The translations under genes were made by a program, and so were the position numbers. A DNA stretch of 51,961 bases from Protostelium mycophagum (taxonomy: Eukaryota > Evosea > Variosea > Protosteliida > Protosteliaceae), in NCBI GenBank assembly GCA_002081555.1, contig MZNV01002831.1, positions 1 through 51,961 on the forward strand. Reading direction: 5' to 3'. Below are positions 32,686 through 44,411 of the stretch, in pieces (positions within the stretch are counted from its first letter, which is position 1; the number at the start of each line of letters is the position of its first letter). A model generated the notes under the pieces. The model was given only the letters and a program-made list of their open reading frames with translations, made no database searches and was not told the origin of the DNA.

Positions 32686-35600
32686 ATGGCAGACACAACA
32701 CCTGATTACAGACTCCCCAGCAATGTCAAGCCGTCGTATTATGATCTGCTCATCGTGCCTAATTTTAAAGATTTCACATTCCAAGGATCTGTCACCATAG
32801 ATGTTGAAGTCACTCGTGAGACTGGAACAATAGTAGTCAACAGCTCTGATATCAGTTATCCTGTGGATGAGAATGGAAGACCCCAAGTCCAAATCACTTC
32901 TGAAAGTTTAACACAGACCGCCAAGTCAGCCACCATCGATGTGGCCTCTCAGAGAGTCACTTTTGAATTTGAGTCCACTATTTCCACCGGAAGGTACAAC
33001 AATACATTGGAGTAATCTCATCGTTTGCAGATACAAACTATCTATTCGTTACGATGGCATCATGAACGATAAATTGGCTGGATTTTATCGTTCTAAATAC
33101 ACCAAGGTATGATCATCTCCTCATTCGAAGCTGACAACAACACAGGCTGATGGAAGTATCAGTTGGGTTGGTTGTACACAATTCGAGGCGACGGACTGCA
33201 GAAAAGCGTTGCCATGCTGGGATGAGCCAGCGGCCAAGGCTGTCTTCTCTGTACAGGTGCACAGAATTTTTCTCAGATGAGCGATTCAAAATCAACATTG
33301 TCCTGTTTCATTCTAAAGTTGGCAGTTGATCGTCCCACCCCACAATGAAGCTCTCAGCAACATGACCGTATCATCACGTCGCACCACACCTGACTCTAAA
33401 GAAGACGCCCCCCACTCCAGAGGCCTCACCTATAACGCAGGATCTGTGCACTTCTGTTACTTGGACACACCAGTGATGAGCACTTACCTCTTAGCTTGGG
33501 TCATCGGTGAATTCGATTACATATCAGGATATACAGAGGACAACAAGGAGGTAATTTGAATTCAGAGTGACTTAATGTTTGTGGGTCTGTCACGTGTGAA
33601 TATTGGATGTTGAGAGTGGTTTTTGTAAATATAGATTGTAGATATTTTTATTTGTCGTCTACAATGACAAAAAAACCCACGAGATTTCAGGTTCGTGTTT
33701 ACGCCCCCTTGGGAAAATCCCACCTGGGACATTACGCATTACGTACCGCCCTCCGTTGCCTTCCCTTCTATGAGAAATTCTTCGAATTCAATTATCCCCT
33801 TCCCAAAATGGACCTCATCGCTATTCCCGACTTTGCTGCTGGAGCCATGGAGTGAGTCCATCATCATCGTTGTAGACGAAATAATTATTGTTCCAGGAAT
33901 TGGGGACTGGTTACGTACCGTGAGACGGCCCTTCTAATTGATCCTGCGACATCATCTACACTCACCAAGCAAAGGTGAAGATTCATATCTTTGTAATTCT
34001 TTCAAATATATAAATTTGATTTCAGGGTTGCACGTACAGTTTGTCACGAGATAGCCCATATGTGGTTCGGTAATGCCGTCACCATGGAGTGGTGGACTTA
34101 TCTCTGGCTTAATGAAGGTGATCCTCTCACTTTTCACAAAAGAATTCAAGTTGAAAATATGTTACTGAAAAATCGCAGGTTTCGCGAGGTTCGTGGAGCA
34201 TCTCGCGGTGGATCACATATATCCAGAGTATGAAATATTCGTACAATTTGTGACAGACGTCTACATGACTGCTTTGGGCTTAGACAGTCTCAAGACAACA
34301 CACGCAGTTGAAGTCCCAGTCAAACTAGCCCAAGAGGTCTGCTTGTTTGCGAAAACTTGTCGCAATTTGTCATTTTGTTGAATGATTCAGGTGAATGAGA
34401 TATTCGACACAATCTCTTACGCAAAGGGTGGTTCTTGTCTACGTATGCTGTACCACGGAATTGGCGCCGAAAAGTTCAGGTGAGATTTTCGCGCCAAATT
34501 CTCTGTTTGAACTTCGAATATAACCGCCACAGGCAAGGACTGGCTCTTTATGTGAGCAAACACAAGTACAAGAACACTGTGACTGAAGATTTATGGGAGA
34601 GTTTGACAGAAGCTGCTGGTGTTGATGTCAAGAACATGATGGACTCTTGGATTAAGCAAGAAGGTATGAAACTCATAAAGGTCACATATTATATCTCAAA
34701 AATTGATAAAATTAAATTGGTTCTTACTAAATAAAATAGGATATCCGGTGCTCTCCGTATCTGAGGTTTGTCTCGTTGAAGAATCACAATCTGGCCCACT
34801 AAAAATAGCAGGAGACATCCTCGCATCCCCGTGTGTTGAACCTCAGCCAGCGCAGATTCTTCGCAGATATGTCAAATGCCCCCGCAGCGTCTCAAACTTG
34901 GACCATCCCCGTCAGTGTCGCTTCTTACGTAAACGGAAGTTTCGTAGAAAAGTACAACACAATGTTTGATCAGAAGGAAGGGAAAGTGAGATATCTCGAC
35001 ATGTCATGTATAATTGAGATGTCTCATCTTGATATCAGATCACGCTGCCAGCCAGTTTTGACCAAAATGCGGTTCTGAAAATTAACGTAGAACACGCCGG
35101 ATTTTACCGCACTCAGTATTCTGATTCTCTCTTGCAAAAGGTGGTTCGATATTTCCCCGAAATTTCCCTGAAATTTCTAGCTCACCGGGATCATCCCCTC
35201 CCTTTCCCCCGTGGACCGCCTCGGACTACAACGCGACACTTTTGCACTGGCGTCTTCGGGTGTCATTCCTTTGGGGAAAGCTTTGGATGTGATGGAGAGA
35301 TTCGACAAAGAAGATAACTTCGTAGTGTTGAGTTCACTGTCTACAACGATCCACCAACTCTATTCTTTACACGCAGAAAATGAGAAGGTGAAAATCTGGT
35401 TCATTTCCCGCCTTTTTTTGAATTTTAAAAGGTGGTCTCCCGTCTTAGAAAATTCGTCGCTCGACTGTTCAGCAGACACAGTGAAATATTAGGATGGGAC
35501 GCAAAACCAGGTACTCCATCCTTTCTCCATCAACTGACACCGTCACATCGATCTACAATTATACAAGAATAGTTCTCGGAACCTCAAATTCTTCAGGTGA

Positions 35601-36446
35601 AGATGCCCAGAGGGGCATGTTGAGAGCCGTTGTGCTTTCTATTATGGGAGAAGCAGACGTAATAGAAATACAAGAAGAAGCAATGAAGAGATTGAGAAGA
35701 TTCGCTGCCGACCCAAAGGTATCAAACATATTTCCAGAAATTTCTTAGTCGCATTCTGATGAAATCAGGACAACTCCATTGCTGGAGACCTCAAAGGCAC
35801 AGTGTACAGCATATGCATGAAATACAAGACAAGAGAGTCAAGACAGTTACTTCTGTCCATCTACAACCGCTCCACCTCTGCGGAAGAGCGTGTCAGGGTC
35901 TTGGGCGCTATCGGAAAAATAAACACAGGCAAGTCAGAAGAGAACATCAAAGAAGGAGAAGAAGCCATTCGTCAAAATATAGAATGGTGGGGATCCGACG
36001 CGGTGAGTCATCTATCTTCTATAGTCATTCTGACGTGAATGACAGGTCCGCAATGGAGATTCAGCCTACCTCCTGGGAAGTATCTGCTCCTCCTCTCTGG
36101 GACGCAAGATGACGTGGTCATACCTCACTTCCTCATGGGCAGCCTTCTCTGCCAGATTTGGCGACGGACAGAACTTTGTGTTGTCTTCTGTATTATCTGG
36201 TGTGCTGGTGGGTCACAGCACCGTTGTGGCCGCGGAGGAGTTTGAACAGTGGTTCTTGGACAACCCCGTACCTGCGGCAAAGAGGACCATCAGCCAGGTG
36301 AGAACCGTCTCGTTGTAGTCTCAATTGTAGAGACGGATCGAATTATTGATATATATTAGTTGTCCGAGACGGTGAGACTGAAGGCAGCAAGATTGATAAG
36401 AGAAACTGAGCCACTCATCAAGTGGCTGGAAGAGCACGGATATTAA
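32686..36446 (+). CDS. M1-family zinc aminopeptidase (puromycin-sensitive type)
   Basis: Start ATG 32686 ([20 protein letters not shown]) has no signal peptide, so the enzyme is probably cytosolic. Visible elements are [20 protein letters not shown], the substrate-binding GAMEN (across an intron at about 33850-33895), and the zinc site [10 protein letters not shown] followed 18 residues later by the third ligand in WLNEGFARF. Next come [16 protein letters not shown] and the C-terminal ERAP1-like helical domain ending IKWLEEHGY at TAA 36446. More than fifteen exons join in frame. The family trims N-terminal residues from peptides after the proteasome. The layout fits PSA/NPEPPS and yeast Aap1. 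Catalytic residues are intact. Confidence 0.96.
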
Positions 36447-36520
36447 TTTGTCTCGGTGTAGACAGCCAAATAAATTTCCGAGTTTTTTATCCGTCGGACA
36501 TTTCGAAATATCCCATCAAC

Positions 36521-36847
36521 ATGAGAACGCACATCCTCATCTTCTTTTTTGTGATTTTCAGTCTGTTTGTGTCTATATCAGCCAGCACGTGCGGCTGCCC
36601 AACAAATATGGTGAGTGGATTCTTTGTGACGATGTGTTAATTTAGAATAGTGTTGCTCTAAATACGGTTGGTGTGGCAGAGGAATAGCGTGAGTCTTCTT
36701 AATAATAACATATCTCTTGACTAACTTTGATCCAGATATTGTGGCTTGGGATGCAAACAAAATTGTCCCGATGTTCTGGACATCGATCGTGGTGGTAGAG
36801 GTGATATTCGAAAATGTCTCCGATCTGTATTCACACGCCCTAGATAG
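36521..36847 (+). CDS. Small secreted hevein-type chitin-binding protein
   Basis: Three exons (36521-36610, 36651-36688, 36736-36847) give 79 residues. A signal peptide (MRTHILIFFFVIFSLFVSISA) precedes one hevein (chitin-binding type 1) domain with eight cysteines: STCGCPTNM, CCSKYGWCGRGIAYCGLGC and KQNC. The Ser and aromatic residues of the sugar-binding site (S-K-Y-G-W-C-G and Y-C) are present. A short basic tail ends at TAG 36847. Hevein domains bind chitin or GlcNAc oligomers. A fungus-eating amoeba could use such a protein against prey walls, or the target could be its own cyst or spore wall. The central exon is only 38 bases, so automated gene finders may miss it. Confidence 0.85.
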
Positions 36848-37315
36848 GAAGACAAAATGGTTACCCAAGGTCATACCGGACAAGACACAACCAACAGGAC
36901 CGTGAGTATATCGTTACATCCGACGATCACGTGACATCTTCAGATCGAAAATGAAGGGGGTATCACACCCAAAAGAATCACAAAATCAAATGAAAACACC
37001 TGGTAGCTCATGAGAGGCAGCTTTCGTTCAACAGTGACTAATAATGGGCATATTAACGACAAAAGTTGTGAATGGACATCGGCTGTATCAATCGTAAAAT
37101 AGAGGTTATCATCTGTCAATTTTTCTCCTTCTTTTTTTAAATTTCAAATTTAATTTCAATTTCAACTGAGATTTCCTTGGATTTTCTAAATTGAAGAAAA
37201 AAGACTTTGTGACAACTACCCGAAATTTCTTGTCTTAAGAATTACGCTCACACAACATTTCCCCTGCCTACTCGTCACTTTACACGAACATCAACATAAC
37301 ACACAACAAAACACA
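36848..37315. promoter_or_regulatory. Promoter region of the small heat-shock gene
   Basis: No gene is seen. AT-rich sequence contains TTTCAAATTTAATTTCAATTTCAAC near 37140-37165 and GAAATTTC (GAAnnTTC) at 37222-37229, about 90 bases upstream of the HSP20 start. GAAnnTTC is the core of a heat-shock element, but a full three-unit element is not clear. The 50 bases before the ATG are A/C-rich, as in a 5' leader. Confidence 0.35.
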
Positions 37316-37924
37316 ATGCAAAATCTCACAAGACTCTCAAAGACACTCGCTCGCCCTACCTCCCGCCCCTTCAACAGAGGGCTGATGTCTCACAACGGCC
37401 TCTCTGCCATGCCAAGAGGATCTGTTTATGCACCCTCAGCATATGCCGCCCATAACTTCCACCCGGTAGCTTCACCCTTTTTCTCTGACCCATTTTTCTC
37501 GGACCCTTTCCGCTCCCTCCTGCATGACCCCTTCTTCGCCCCGAGGAACGACTTTTTCGCGCCTTTAGAGGCACAGACCCAGAGATCATTCGGACTACAA
37601 CGAACCGAGGAGGGATACGCTCTGGAGGCAGACATGCCAGGAGTACCACAAGAGAATGTGCAAGTGCAAGTGAAAGACAACGTCCTCACGATGAGAGGAG
37701 AGCACAACATCGAAGACAAATCAGAAGGCAGATCGTTTGTCAGCAGGAGCAACTTCCAGCAGTCATACTTCCTGCCACAGGATGCAGATGCATCATCGCT
37801 CCAGACGACTTACAAGGACGGTGTTTTGAGGGTTAACTTCAAGAGGAAGCAACAGCAGCAAACGATAGAGGGAAACAAAGTAGAGAAGATAGAAGAGGGA
37901 GAGGTGCAGAAGGCTGAAGCTTAA
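37316..37924 (+). CDS. Small heat-shock protein (HSP20/alpha-crystallin)
   Basis: An intronless frame of 202 residues, unusual here. The N-terminus is Arg/Ser/Thr-rich without acids (MQNLTRLSKTLARPTSRPFN) and could be a mitochondrial presequence. A Phe/Asp/Pro-rich segment follows (SPFFSDPFFSDPFRSLLHD). The alpha-crystallin domain spans residues about 90-185 (YALEADMPGVPQENVQVQVK, NVLTMRGEHN, then YKDGVLRVNFKR with the conserved G-V-L). A charged tail ends at 37924. The family holds unfolded proteins in large oligomers. Lack of introns is common for heat-induced genes, since splicing fails under heat shock. Codons are GC-rich, as in strongly expressed genes. Confidence 0.95.
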   Translation: MQNLTRLSKTLARPTSRPFNRGLMSHNGLSAMPRGSVYAPSAYAAHNFHPVASPFFSDPFFSDPFRSLLHDPFFAPRNDFFAPLEAQTQRSFGLQRTEEGYALEADMPGVPQENVQVQVKDNVLTMRGEHNIEDKSEGRSFVSRSNFQQSYFLPQDADASSLQTTYKDGVLRVNFKRKQQQQTIEGNKVEKIEEGEVQKAEA

Positions 37925-37942
37925 TCGCCTCCAATTGTTGCT

Positions 37943-37948
37943 AATAAA
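37943..37948 (+). terminator. Poly(A) signal AATAAA of the HSP20 gene
   Basis: AATAAA lies 19 bases after the HSP20 stop, in the 52-base gap to the convergent ALG10 stop. Confidence 0.5.
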
Positions 37949-37976
37949 ATCAACCTGTAATTTGGGTTTATTTTTA

Positions 37977-40604
37977 TTACCACATAAAATGTTGTGTCTC
38001 TCCATTCGGCCACTGGAAAGCCTTGTTGAAAAAGATCCAAAACGTCGCTGCGTTGATCACAGCGAAAGCACAAGTCTGTAAAGACAGTCCCATCGTGTTG
38101 TTCTCCAGGTCTGTCCTCGAGTGTAACCGGATCAAGAGGAAAGGCACGACGAAGTATCTGAACTCTAAGAGTAGCGCGGGGATTAAGACGATGGATGTGC
38201 ATACAGACAAGAATACCACCCATAATATCGTGTTGTGAGTGCCTGAATTGTATCAGATAAAATCTTTAATAATATAATAAATAGGTGGAAGAGCCAACAA
38301 AATTACACTTCTCAAAGCTCTTGAGGCTGTGGCTTGGCCGCAATTATTTGCAAAAACCGACATTTAGACTTAACCCGCAGTATGTCTATATCGTTTGTTC
38401 TCTTCAAGTAGATATGTACTCACCCAGATTTTTGCATATCGTAAACAATGAGTAATAATAAAGAGGCAACAATGCGTACCTCGCCCAGAAATACCTATAT
38501 CATCAGCATATACAAATGAATCGGTACCGACCTGGCGTATATATTTTTCCACAGATAAAATGTGTAGTGTCTGTTGTCTGCCAATAGATACGCGTGTGCA
38601 GGGCTAATGTTTAGTTAATATTAAACTTCATTGGGAAGAAGACACCTGAATCTGTTGATGAGAAATAAGCATAGTAATATTACTAATATTGACACTACAA
38701 TCCTCTTCGGTGATGCAGCCTGAAAAAATCAAATAAAATTCGAATGTTGAAAAAACAAAATAAATCTGTCATATTCCTTCGACATTTATTTTGCTCGAAT
38801 TCTTTTGATAAAATAGAATCATCGGTAAAATTTCAACAAGTCTATACCTGTCTTGTGATGTGTTTAAGGAAATCATTCAAAGTATTCAAATTGACCGCGT
38901 TCAAATTGAAAAAAGTGAAAAACAAATTGAACCCCAAAAAATAAAAAATTTGACTGAAATGAAACACAGGTGCGTGTGCAGATCTATCTCCTATATCACA
39001 TCAGTATTAATAATACACATCAATACGGATGTAATCTAAATGTACGATGATGATTTACAGATGATACGGCTGTTCAAAAATTCCTGAATACCGCAGCAGA
39101 AAATAAAATGAAAAAAGGGTTATATATCACTATAATCATTACAATCACTATAATCACTATAAGTTTATAAAAAAAATTGCAGTAGAGCCGCAATATATAT
39201 TCTTCAAAAAATTTGAGCTAAACAAGATTCTGTGGAGTAAAGCGATAGAAAGACTGCGCTGCGGAACTTCCGCAGAAAAAATCCGGCATAATGTAGCAGA
39301 AAATAAATAAATAAAACGTAAAACATACCGACTACAACGCCACCGTTCCACAGTATAAATAGAAAGAATACCACAATCAACAATATATGTGATATGTAGC
39401 GAGTTATGGTTTGTACCAGATGATTCAGAACCCATAATACAAATCGATAAACGTATTGAATATCGTCTGTTCTTGTCAGTCATGATGTCCTCGAAGAGTG
39501 CGATTTGGCCGCGATAACTCCTCGTTAGTTCGAGGTCTTAACGCGATTGTAGAATCTGACTAATAATATTTACACAAGAGAACCGCAGACAAATCTCTTT
39601 GCACGAGAAAATTTCTTTTCATGATAAATAAATAATGTGAATCTTGCTGACCTCTTGGAATAGACTGGTCTAGTTCTTTGTCGTATCGGTTCAAAATGTC
39701 CGTTGCCACAAATAATGCCCCCCAAATAATATTCGTCTGTCGAAATGATGTGGCAAAGCCTACAGCCTAAACTTTTTCAGTCCTATTGAAAGTAATATTT
39801 CTCCCGCGTTCTCACACTATCTTAAAATTTGGATTTTTTACTCGACTAAAAATTCAATTTTTTGTGTAGAATTTGTGATGAAAGTAAAATAGTAGTTTCT
39901 GCTCACTATCGCAGAGAGGAGCCTCTTATCGTTCAAAATCAACAGGTAGCTCAGGAGTACAAAGAAGGTGGATCCTGCATCTGTATAATACAGGAAATTA
40001 TAGAAGTATTGAAGTGGGAAGAGGGCCAGAGATAGAGAGGCGATGCAGTAGGTAACATCACTCTGTTGTGGATGCAATTTCTTCAATAAACTTTCCTTGT
40101 GAGCGAACCATATGATACATAAATCATGCCCACCTGTAAATGAGATATAGAGTACCAGAGGCAAATACGAGGTTGATACTTCTCAAAAAAGAGAGCGAAG
40201 AACAAAGATCTGTCGACGTTATTGGCTCATTGAGTACCATCCATTATCATCTGGTCTAACCTGAAGTTGGATTCAAGTGTATTAGTTGTGCGAGCCGGGT
40301 ATAAACCACTGCGAAAATATATCTAGGACTAATCAGTCACATTCAAAGATGATCATCGTACAATCCAGGAAAAGTCGTGATCTTTGGATCCCATGTCAAG
40401 TCATTCTTGCAATATCTCTGTGTCTGAGGGACGTGAAATGGCTCATCCTACAAAATGAGTTGTATTTTCGTTGATATGGATTACCATGTAAGGAGAGGGA
40501 AGGGTGTGGTTGACTCTATCAGCAAGCCATAGATTGAATGCTGAATATAATCCGATAATCGAGAACAATAGCAAAGAAGGGCCTTCTTCTGTCCTCCTCT
40601 TCAT
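37977..40604 (-). CDS. ALG10: ALG10 dolichol-P-glucose alpha-1,2-glucosyltransferase
   Basis: The gene runs from ATG 40604 ([20 protein letters not shown]) to TAA 37977. Family landmarks in order are [20 protein letters not shown] followed by [53 protein letters not shown] (about 39350), [35 protein letters not shown], and the end [20 protein letters not shown]10 is a multi-pass ER protein that adds the last glucose to the lipid-linked oligosaccharide for N-glycosylation. Exons are small and introns AT-rich. Junctions around 40340-40260 and 39500-38700 are not fully resolved. Two palindromic elements lie in the intron near 39180-39275. Confidence 0.93.
39178..39192. repeat. Degenerate copy of the GCGGC/GCCGC palindrome
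   Basis: TGCAGT-AGA-GCCGCA keeps the right arm and centre of the palindrome at 47460 with two changes in the left arm. It lies in an ALG10 intron. Confidence 0.55.
39260..39274. repeat. Palindrome TGCGGAA-C-TTCCGCA
   Basis: A perfect 15-base palindrome with a one-base centre lies in an ALG10 intron, 68 bases from a second GC-rich palindrome relative, in otherwise AT-rich sequence. Confidence 0.8.
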
Positions 40605-40759
40605 TTTCGAGATGATGATTGAGCTTCGGCGAATTTATTTTCATAGCCGGTGGCGCGAAATTCAAAATTCGAATCTATCCGTTGCAGCAAAATATGCTCT
40701 GCGCAATCGACATTTAAAACAAAACCAAGAGAGGAGACCAGTGTTATAAACACTTCAGA

Positions 40760-41452
40760 ATGTCAGAGACTGATTATTTATCTAGTCCTGAGTCTGAAAA
40801 GGAAATCCTCATCTCTTCGAGACTCCCAAAACTCCCCACAATGGTGATCGAACTATATCATACCTTCCACTCACAATTTAAGGCCATTGAAGTGGTAGAA
40901 AAAGAAGAACCTCTCCTTTTCTGGTGGCAAATGCTTCCAGAATTTAAAGAAAGGATCGAATCTTCTTCACAATACAACATCAAAACGAATAAACTCTCTA
41001 GTCCTATACCTGTGAGACGACCAACACCCACACTGAGGTATTTAATTTCAATCGTAATACTTGATCACTGACCCTTTAGACCTGCTAAGGAGGGTAAGGA
41101 CAGAGCCCGGACATTTGGTACGATTGTATCACCAAACAGCCAGCCTCTAAAGGAGGATCAACTCAAGAGAGTCTATACTTCCCCCTCTGTGCCACGATCT
41201 CAGGACACCATGAAGCGCAAGAACCAAGTACTTCGCGACACCGCCTCCGCTCGTCTTGAACAGCTAAACAAGACGAGATCACCAGAGGTGGCACGTGCCA
41301 CCAGAGTCGCACCAAAGAGTCTGTGGAGATCAACTGATGAGTTAGACGAGGCCATCTATGGTTACAGACACACATTAGAACTCGTCAGGCAGCCATCACA
41401 AGTGATACGTGCCGAGAAGTTCGATATGTTGAGACGATCGATGATGCAATGA
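40760..41452 (+). CDS. Unrecognised protein, acidic N-terminus and basic C-terminus
   Basis: Two exons joined at CTGAG|GTATTT...CTTTAG|ACC (intron about 41037-41079) give about 216 residues from ATG 40760 (MSETDYLSSPESEKEILISS) to TGA 41452. The first half has an aromatic helical segment (PTMVIELYHTFHSQFKAIEV, LLFWWQMLPEFKERIE). A Ser/Pro/Thr linker follows, then an Arg/Lys-rich helical C-terminus (SLWRSTDELDEAIYGYRHTL, EKFDMLRRSMMQ). No family is recognised. It diverges from ALG10 across 155 bases and its stop is 16 bases from the convergent PLP-fold gene. Confidence 0.7.
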
Positions 41453-41468
41453 ATTGTAAAGAGATGAT

Positions 41469-42674
41469 TTATCTTCTATACTTTTTCTCTCTTTCATTTG
41501 TGAATCGGTGTTCCCTCTTTGTCCCTATGTGTGTGTTCGAGGTGTCTACGTCCTTTGCTACGTTCCATATATAGTCACCTTCTTGTCCGTGGTCTTCAAC
41601 AAATTGCCACAGTTTGGCATCATATGTACTGACTGACGGATAAGGTGGAAGTCTGATGGACACCTACATTGTATTTACCGTGTATTTATTTATATTTAAA
41701 TACATTTATAAATAATTATTGTTCATTGTTTCGGACTTTTTATTATTTCTCATTTATCAGAATATTTAGATTTTTTCTATTTTTAATGTAGTTCAAATAA
41801 AATTATCTTCTGACAATAAGAGACTTGATCACTTACCTCATAAAACTTCTCTGGAGCTACATATATAGTGTGTATCTTTCCCTCCACTAAGTCATCCCAT
41901 ATTTTCATTCCCACCTTTATATAATTTATTCATGCCATCATTTTGATTCACGATCATGAAGGTTCGGAACAAAATGCTTACCTGGACACATAAGAAATGT
42001 GTGGAGGGCCATAGTCTATGTAATGCAGATAATATTGTGGCCGAGCCCACCACCAGCCATAATCGCTTTGGTGGTTCTTCAATTAGTTCTGGATGTGTCT
42101 TGATCACTGCCTCTTTGATATTTGTGTACAATAAGTCGATAAACTCTGGTGAATGTAACCCAAATGGTAATAGGACTGTCGATTCATCTCTATGTCATCC
42201 TCAATCACATTTCTGAAGCGATGATAGAACTACCTTCGTCCAACATAATCTTGTGCTGCTTGTTGAACAGCCTTTAGTGGAGCTCTTGGGTACAGCTCTC
42301 GTATTGTCGCACCAAGTTCATATGCCTTCTGTGTTAATGGATGGCGTGGCTTCTTCTCTTCTAAGAAGAGTGTACCTCTCTTTCCTAAATAGTCAGGCGC
42401 TCATGTTGATTGGATCTTGTTCACCTGCTAATTTGGCGGCAAGGGCCAGAGCGATCTGTGCATAACCAAAGACGGGTCCCGCATATACAAATTCCTCTCC
42501 TTTCATGTTTGCTAACATGGGTACCAACGCTCTTTGTTTCGTCCCTCCCTCCAATAGATCATCACGGATGACTTTGAAACGACGATCACGAAATGTTATC
42601 TCCTCTATAAATACGCCAGGATTAATCACATCATCACTCTTCTCTATCTCCTTCTTACTGCCTTCTGTTGTCAT
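41469..42674 (-). CDS. PLP-fold (type II) protein of bacterial/phage-like type
   Basis: Exons from ATG 42674 (MTTEGSKKEIEKSDDVINPG) to TAA 41469 join in frame. RDDLLEGGTKQRALVPMLAN carries the lysine that would bind pyridoxal phosphate. It is followed by EEFVYAGPVFGYAQIALALA, RPRHPLT-type and GATIRELYP segments, VLLPFGLHSPEFIDLLYTNI, the glycine loop WLVVGSATILSALH, IHTIYVAPEKFYE and PPYPSVSTYDAKLWQFVEDH. The fold relates to ACC deaminase and D-cysteine desulfhydrase. The overall wording resembles uncharacterised PLP-like proteins of bacteria and phages, as I recall them, so horizontal origin followed by intron gain is possible. Reaction unknown. It starts 52 bases after the U-box gene on the same strand. 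Confidence 0.8.
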
Positions 42675-42726
42675 GATCTGGCCTGTTTTCTTGTGCGACG
42701 TAAAAAATGGACATTTACAAGCCGTT

Positions 42727-44218
42727 TTATTTCCTTCCCTCATTGAATCTCTTCTCTTTGTACTCTGAAATGAGGCCTTTCAATGATATGTTGTTGATCA
42801 GCCTCTTGTCCTCTAAAGATAACCCGGTCATCGGTGATAGTGTCGATCGACCCATCCATTCTAAGATGGCCTCCCTCTCATAACTAAATCCGTCTGAGGC
42901 CACCACTGGCTCCTCCATTATCTACATTGTTCATCATCACGAGTTCATCATGATCATTATAGAATACGAACCTCTTGGGTAATCGGGCATATCATATTTA
43001 CTGGTGCGTTGATGTCGTCTATCTTGTGATATTGTGACAGTTTGTTGATCTCATTCTTGATACGTATTCTATCTCCTAATGATTCCACTCCAATTTCCTC
43101 AATATCATGCATCTTTATATTTAAATATATATAAATAATTATACTATCCCAATACGAATAATACCTGCATATGGACGAGGATTATACCATTGATATTATT
43201 TATATTAAATAAAGAGGATATATTCCTGCCACACCCGATCTTTTCTATCCACTGCGCCACCTATAAATATTCATATAATCTTACACATTTATAGATCAAT
43301 AAATAAACATTGATATAATTTTACCTCTTGGTGTGTCCATTTCTCTGCTGTGGACAAGGGGGGTATCGCCGTCTTTCCCCTCTTCAGCCAGTATATCGCC
43401 CTCGCTAGTATCTTCCTGTTCAAAATGTCCATATTTAGTTGTTCCCGCATCATATCATCGCTCAGTAAGCACAAGGTTGTGCCGTCCATTTTATTATCGG
43501 CCAGCACCTCTATCACGTCCTCATTCACCTGCTTGTGTTCACATTCATCTCTGACAATGTGAGGTTATCACCTGCATGCCTCTGAGCAGGGCCGACATCT
43601 TCTTTGTGTCGATGTCTTCTATCTTTCCTACGACATCAGGCGGTGGTGTCGCCTCTGGAACAAAGATTACCATAAATAAAAATGTACAACAGGATGTATT
43701 TGGTGTGCGATTTAAAATGAAAAGGCGAAATGTCTTGCTTAATAATCACCTTCTGTCGTCTTTGTCTCGGAACCATTTGTGTTCATCTCTGGAAATGAAA
43801 ATTCTTCGGAGATCCTCTGTGTTAACTGCCACGATTGGTTGATCGGCACGATTATTCTACAGACATACCTTTCTGATATAATGGAGGAAGGGAACTTGCA
43901 GTACCTCTGATGAATCCCTTTCATCGTGAGTCATGAAAGAATTATAAGTCTTGTATGTGCTCACATTCCATCTTTTCTATGTATAAATGACCCTTCTAGA
44001 TGTTTGTTTAAGGCTGTTTGGCTATTGAAGGGTCTTTGGCACTCATGACAGAAGAATTCAGGCTCCTGTATTAGTGAATACAGAGAGAAAATCTCTCATC
44101 AAACCTCAAATTCAATATCTGTGCCTGCACCCCACCATTCTTGTGCCATTGGGGGTTGTTCTATGAGCGCCAAACCACCATCGCAAGGGTGCCACGTCAA
44201 TGGCTGTGTCTGGTCCAT
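42727..44218 (-). CDS. C2H2 finger + two SAM-like domains + U-box (putative E3 ubiquitin ligase)
   Basis: Exons from ATG 44218 (MDQTQPLTWHPCDGGLALIE) to TAA 42727 stay in frame. Near residue 40 is a single C2H2-like unit (FFCHECQRPFNSQTALNKHL, then FIHRKD). After a short linker is a SAM-like domain (NKMDGTTLCLLSDDMMREQL, ILARAIYWLKRG). A second SAM-like domain follows (WTHQEVAQWIEKIGCGRNIS, MHDIEEIGVESLGDRIRIKN). The C-terminus is a U-box (MICPITQEIMEEPVVASDGF, YEREAILEWM, LSPMTGLSL). U-boxes recruit ubiquitin-loaded E2 enzymes; SAM domains polymerise or bind partners. The weak donor GAG|GTTTGA in the first intron is the least certain junction. Confidence 0.82.
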
Positions 44219-44411
44219 ATTATCTGGCTCTATGTATATTTATATCTTCTATCAGCGTGTCTGGAGTAGGCATACAACCGATAAGATTGAGAGGATGGCT
44301 GATCCGAGGAAATCTGGTTTCTTTTTCAGGTTTTTTGGTGTTTTTTCAACTTGAAATTCAAGTCAATTTCAAAATTAGACAATCACTTCTCGATGGAAGG
44401 AGGAGGGCTGC

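Noticed and set aside
42393-42743. Single U-box/PLP fusion protein
   Set aside because: The U-box frame ends at a stop (42727), and the PLP protein has its own ATG at 42674. No splice was found that joins them in frame.
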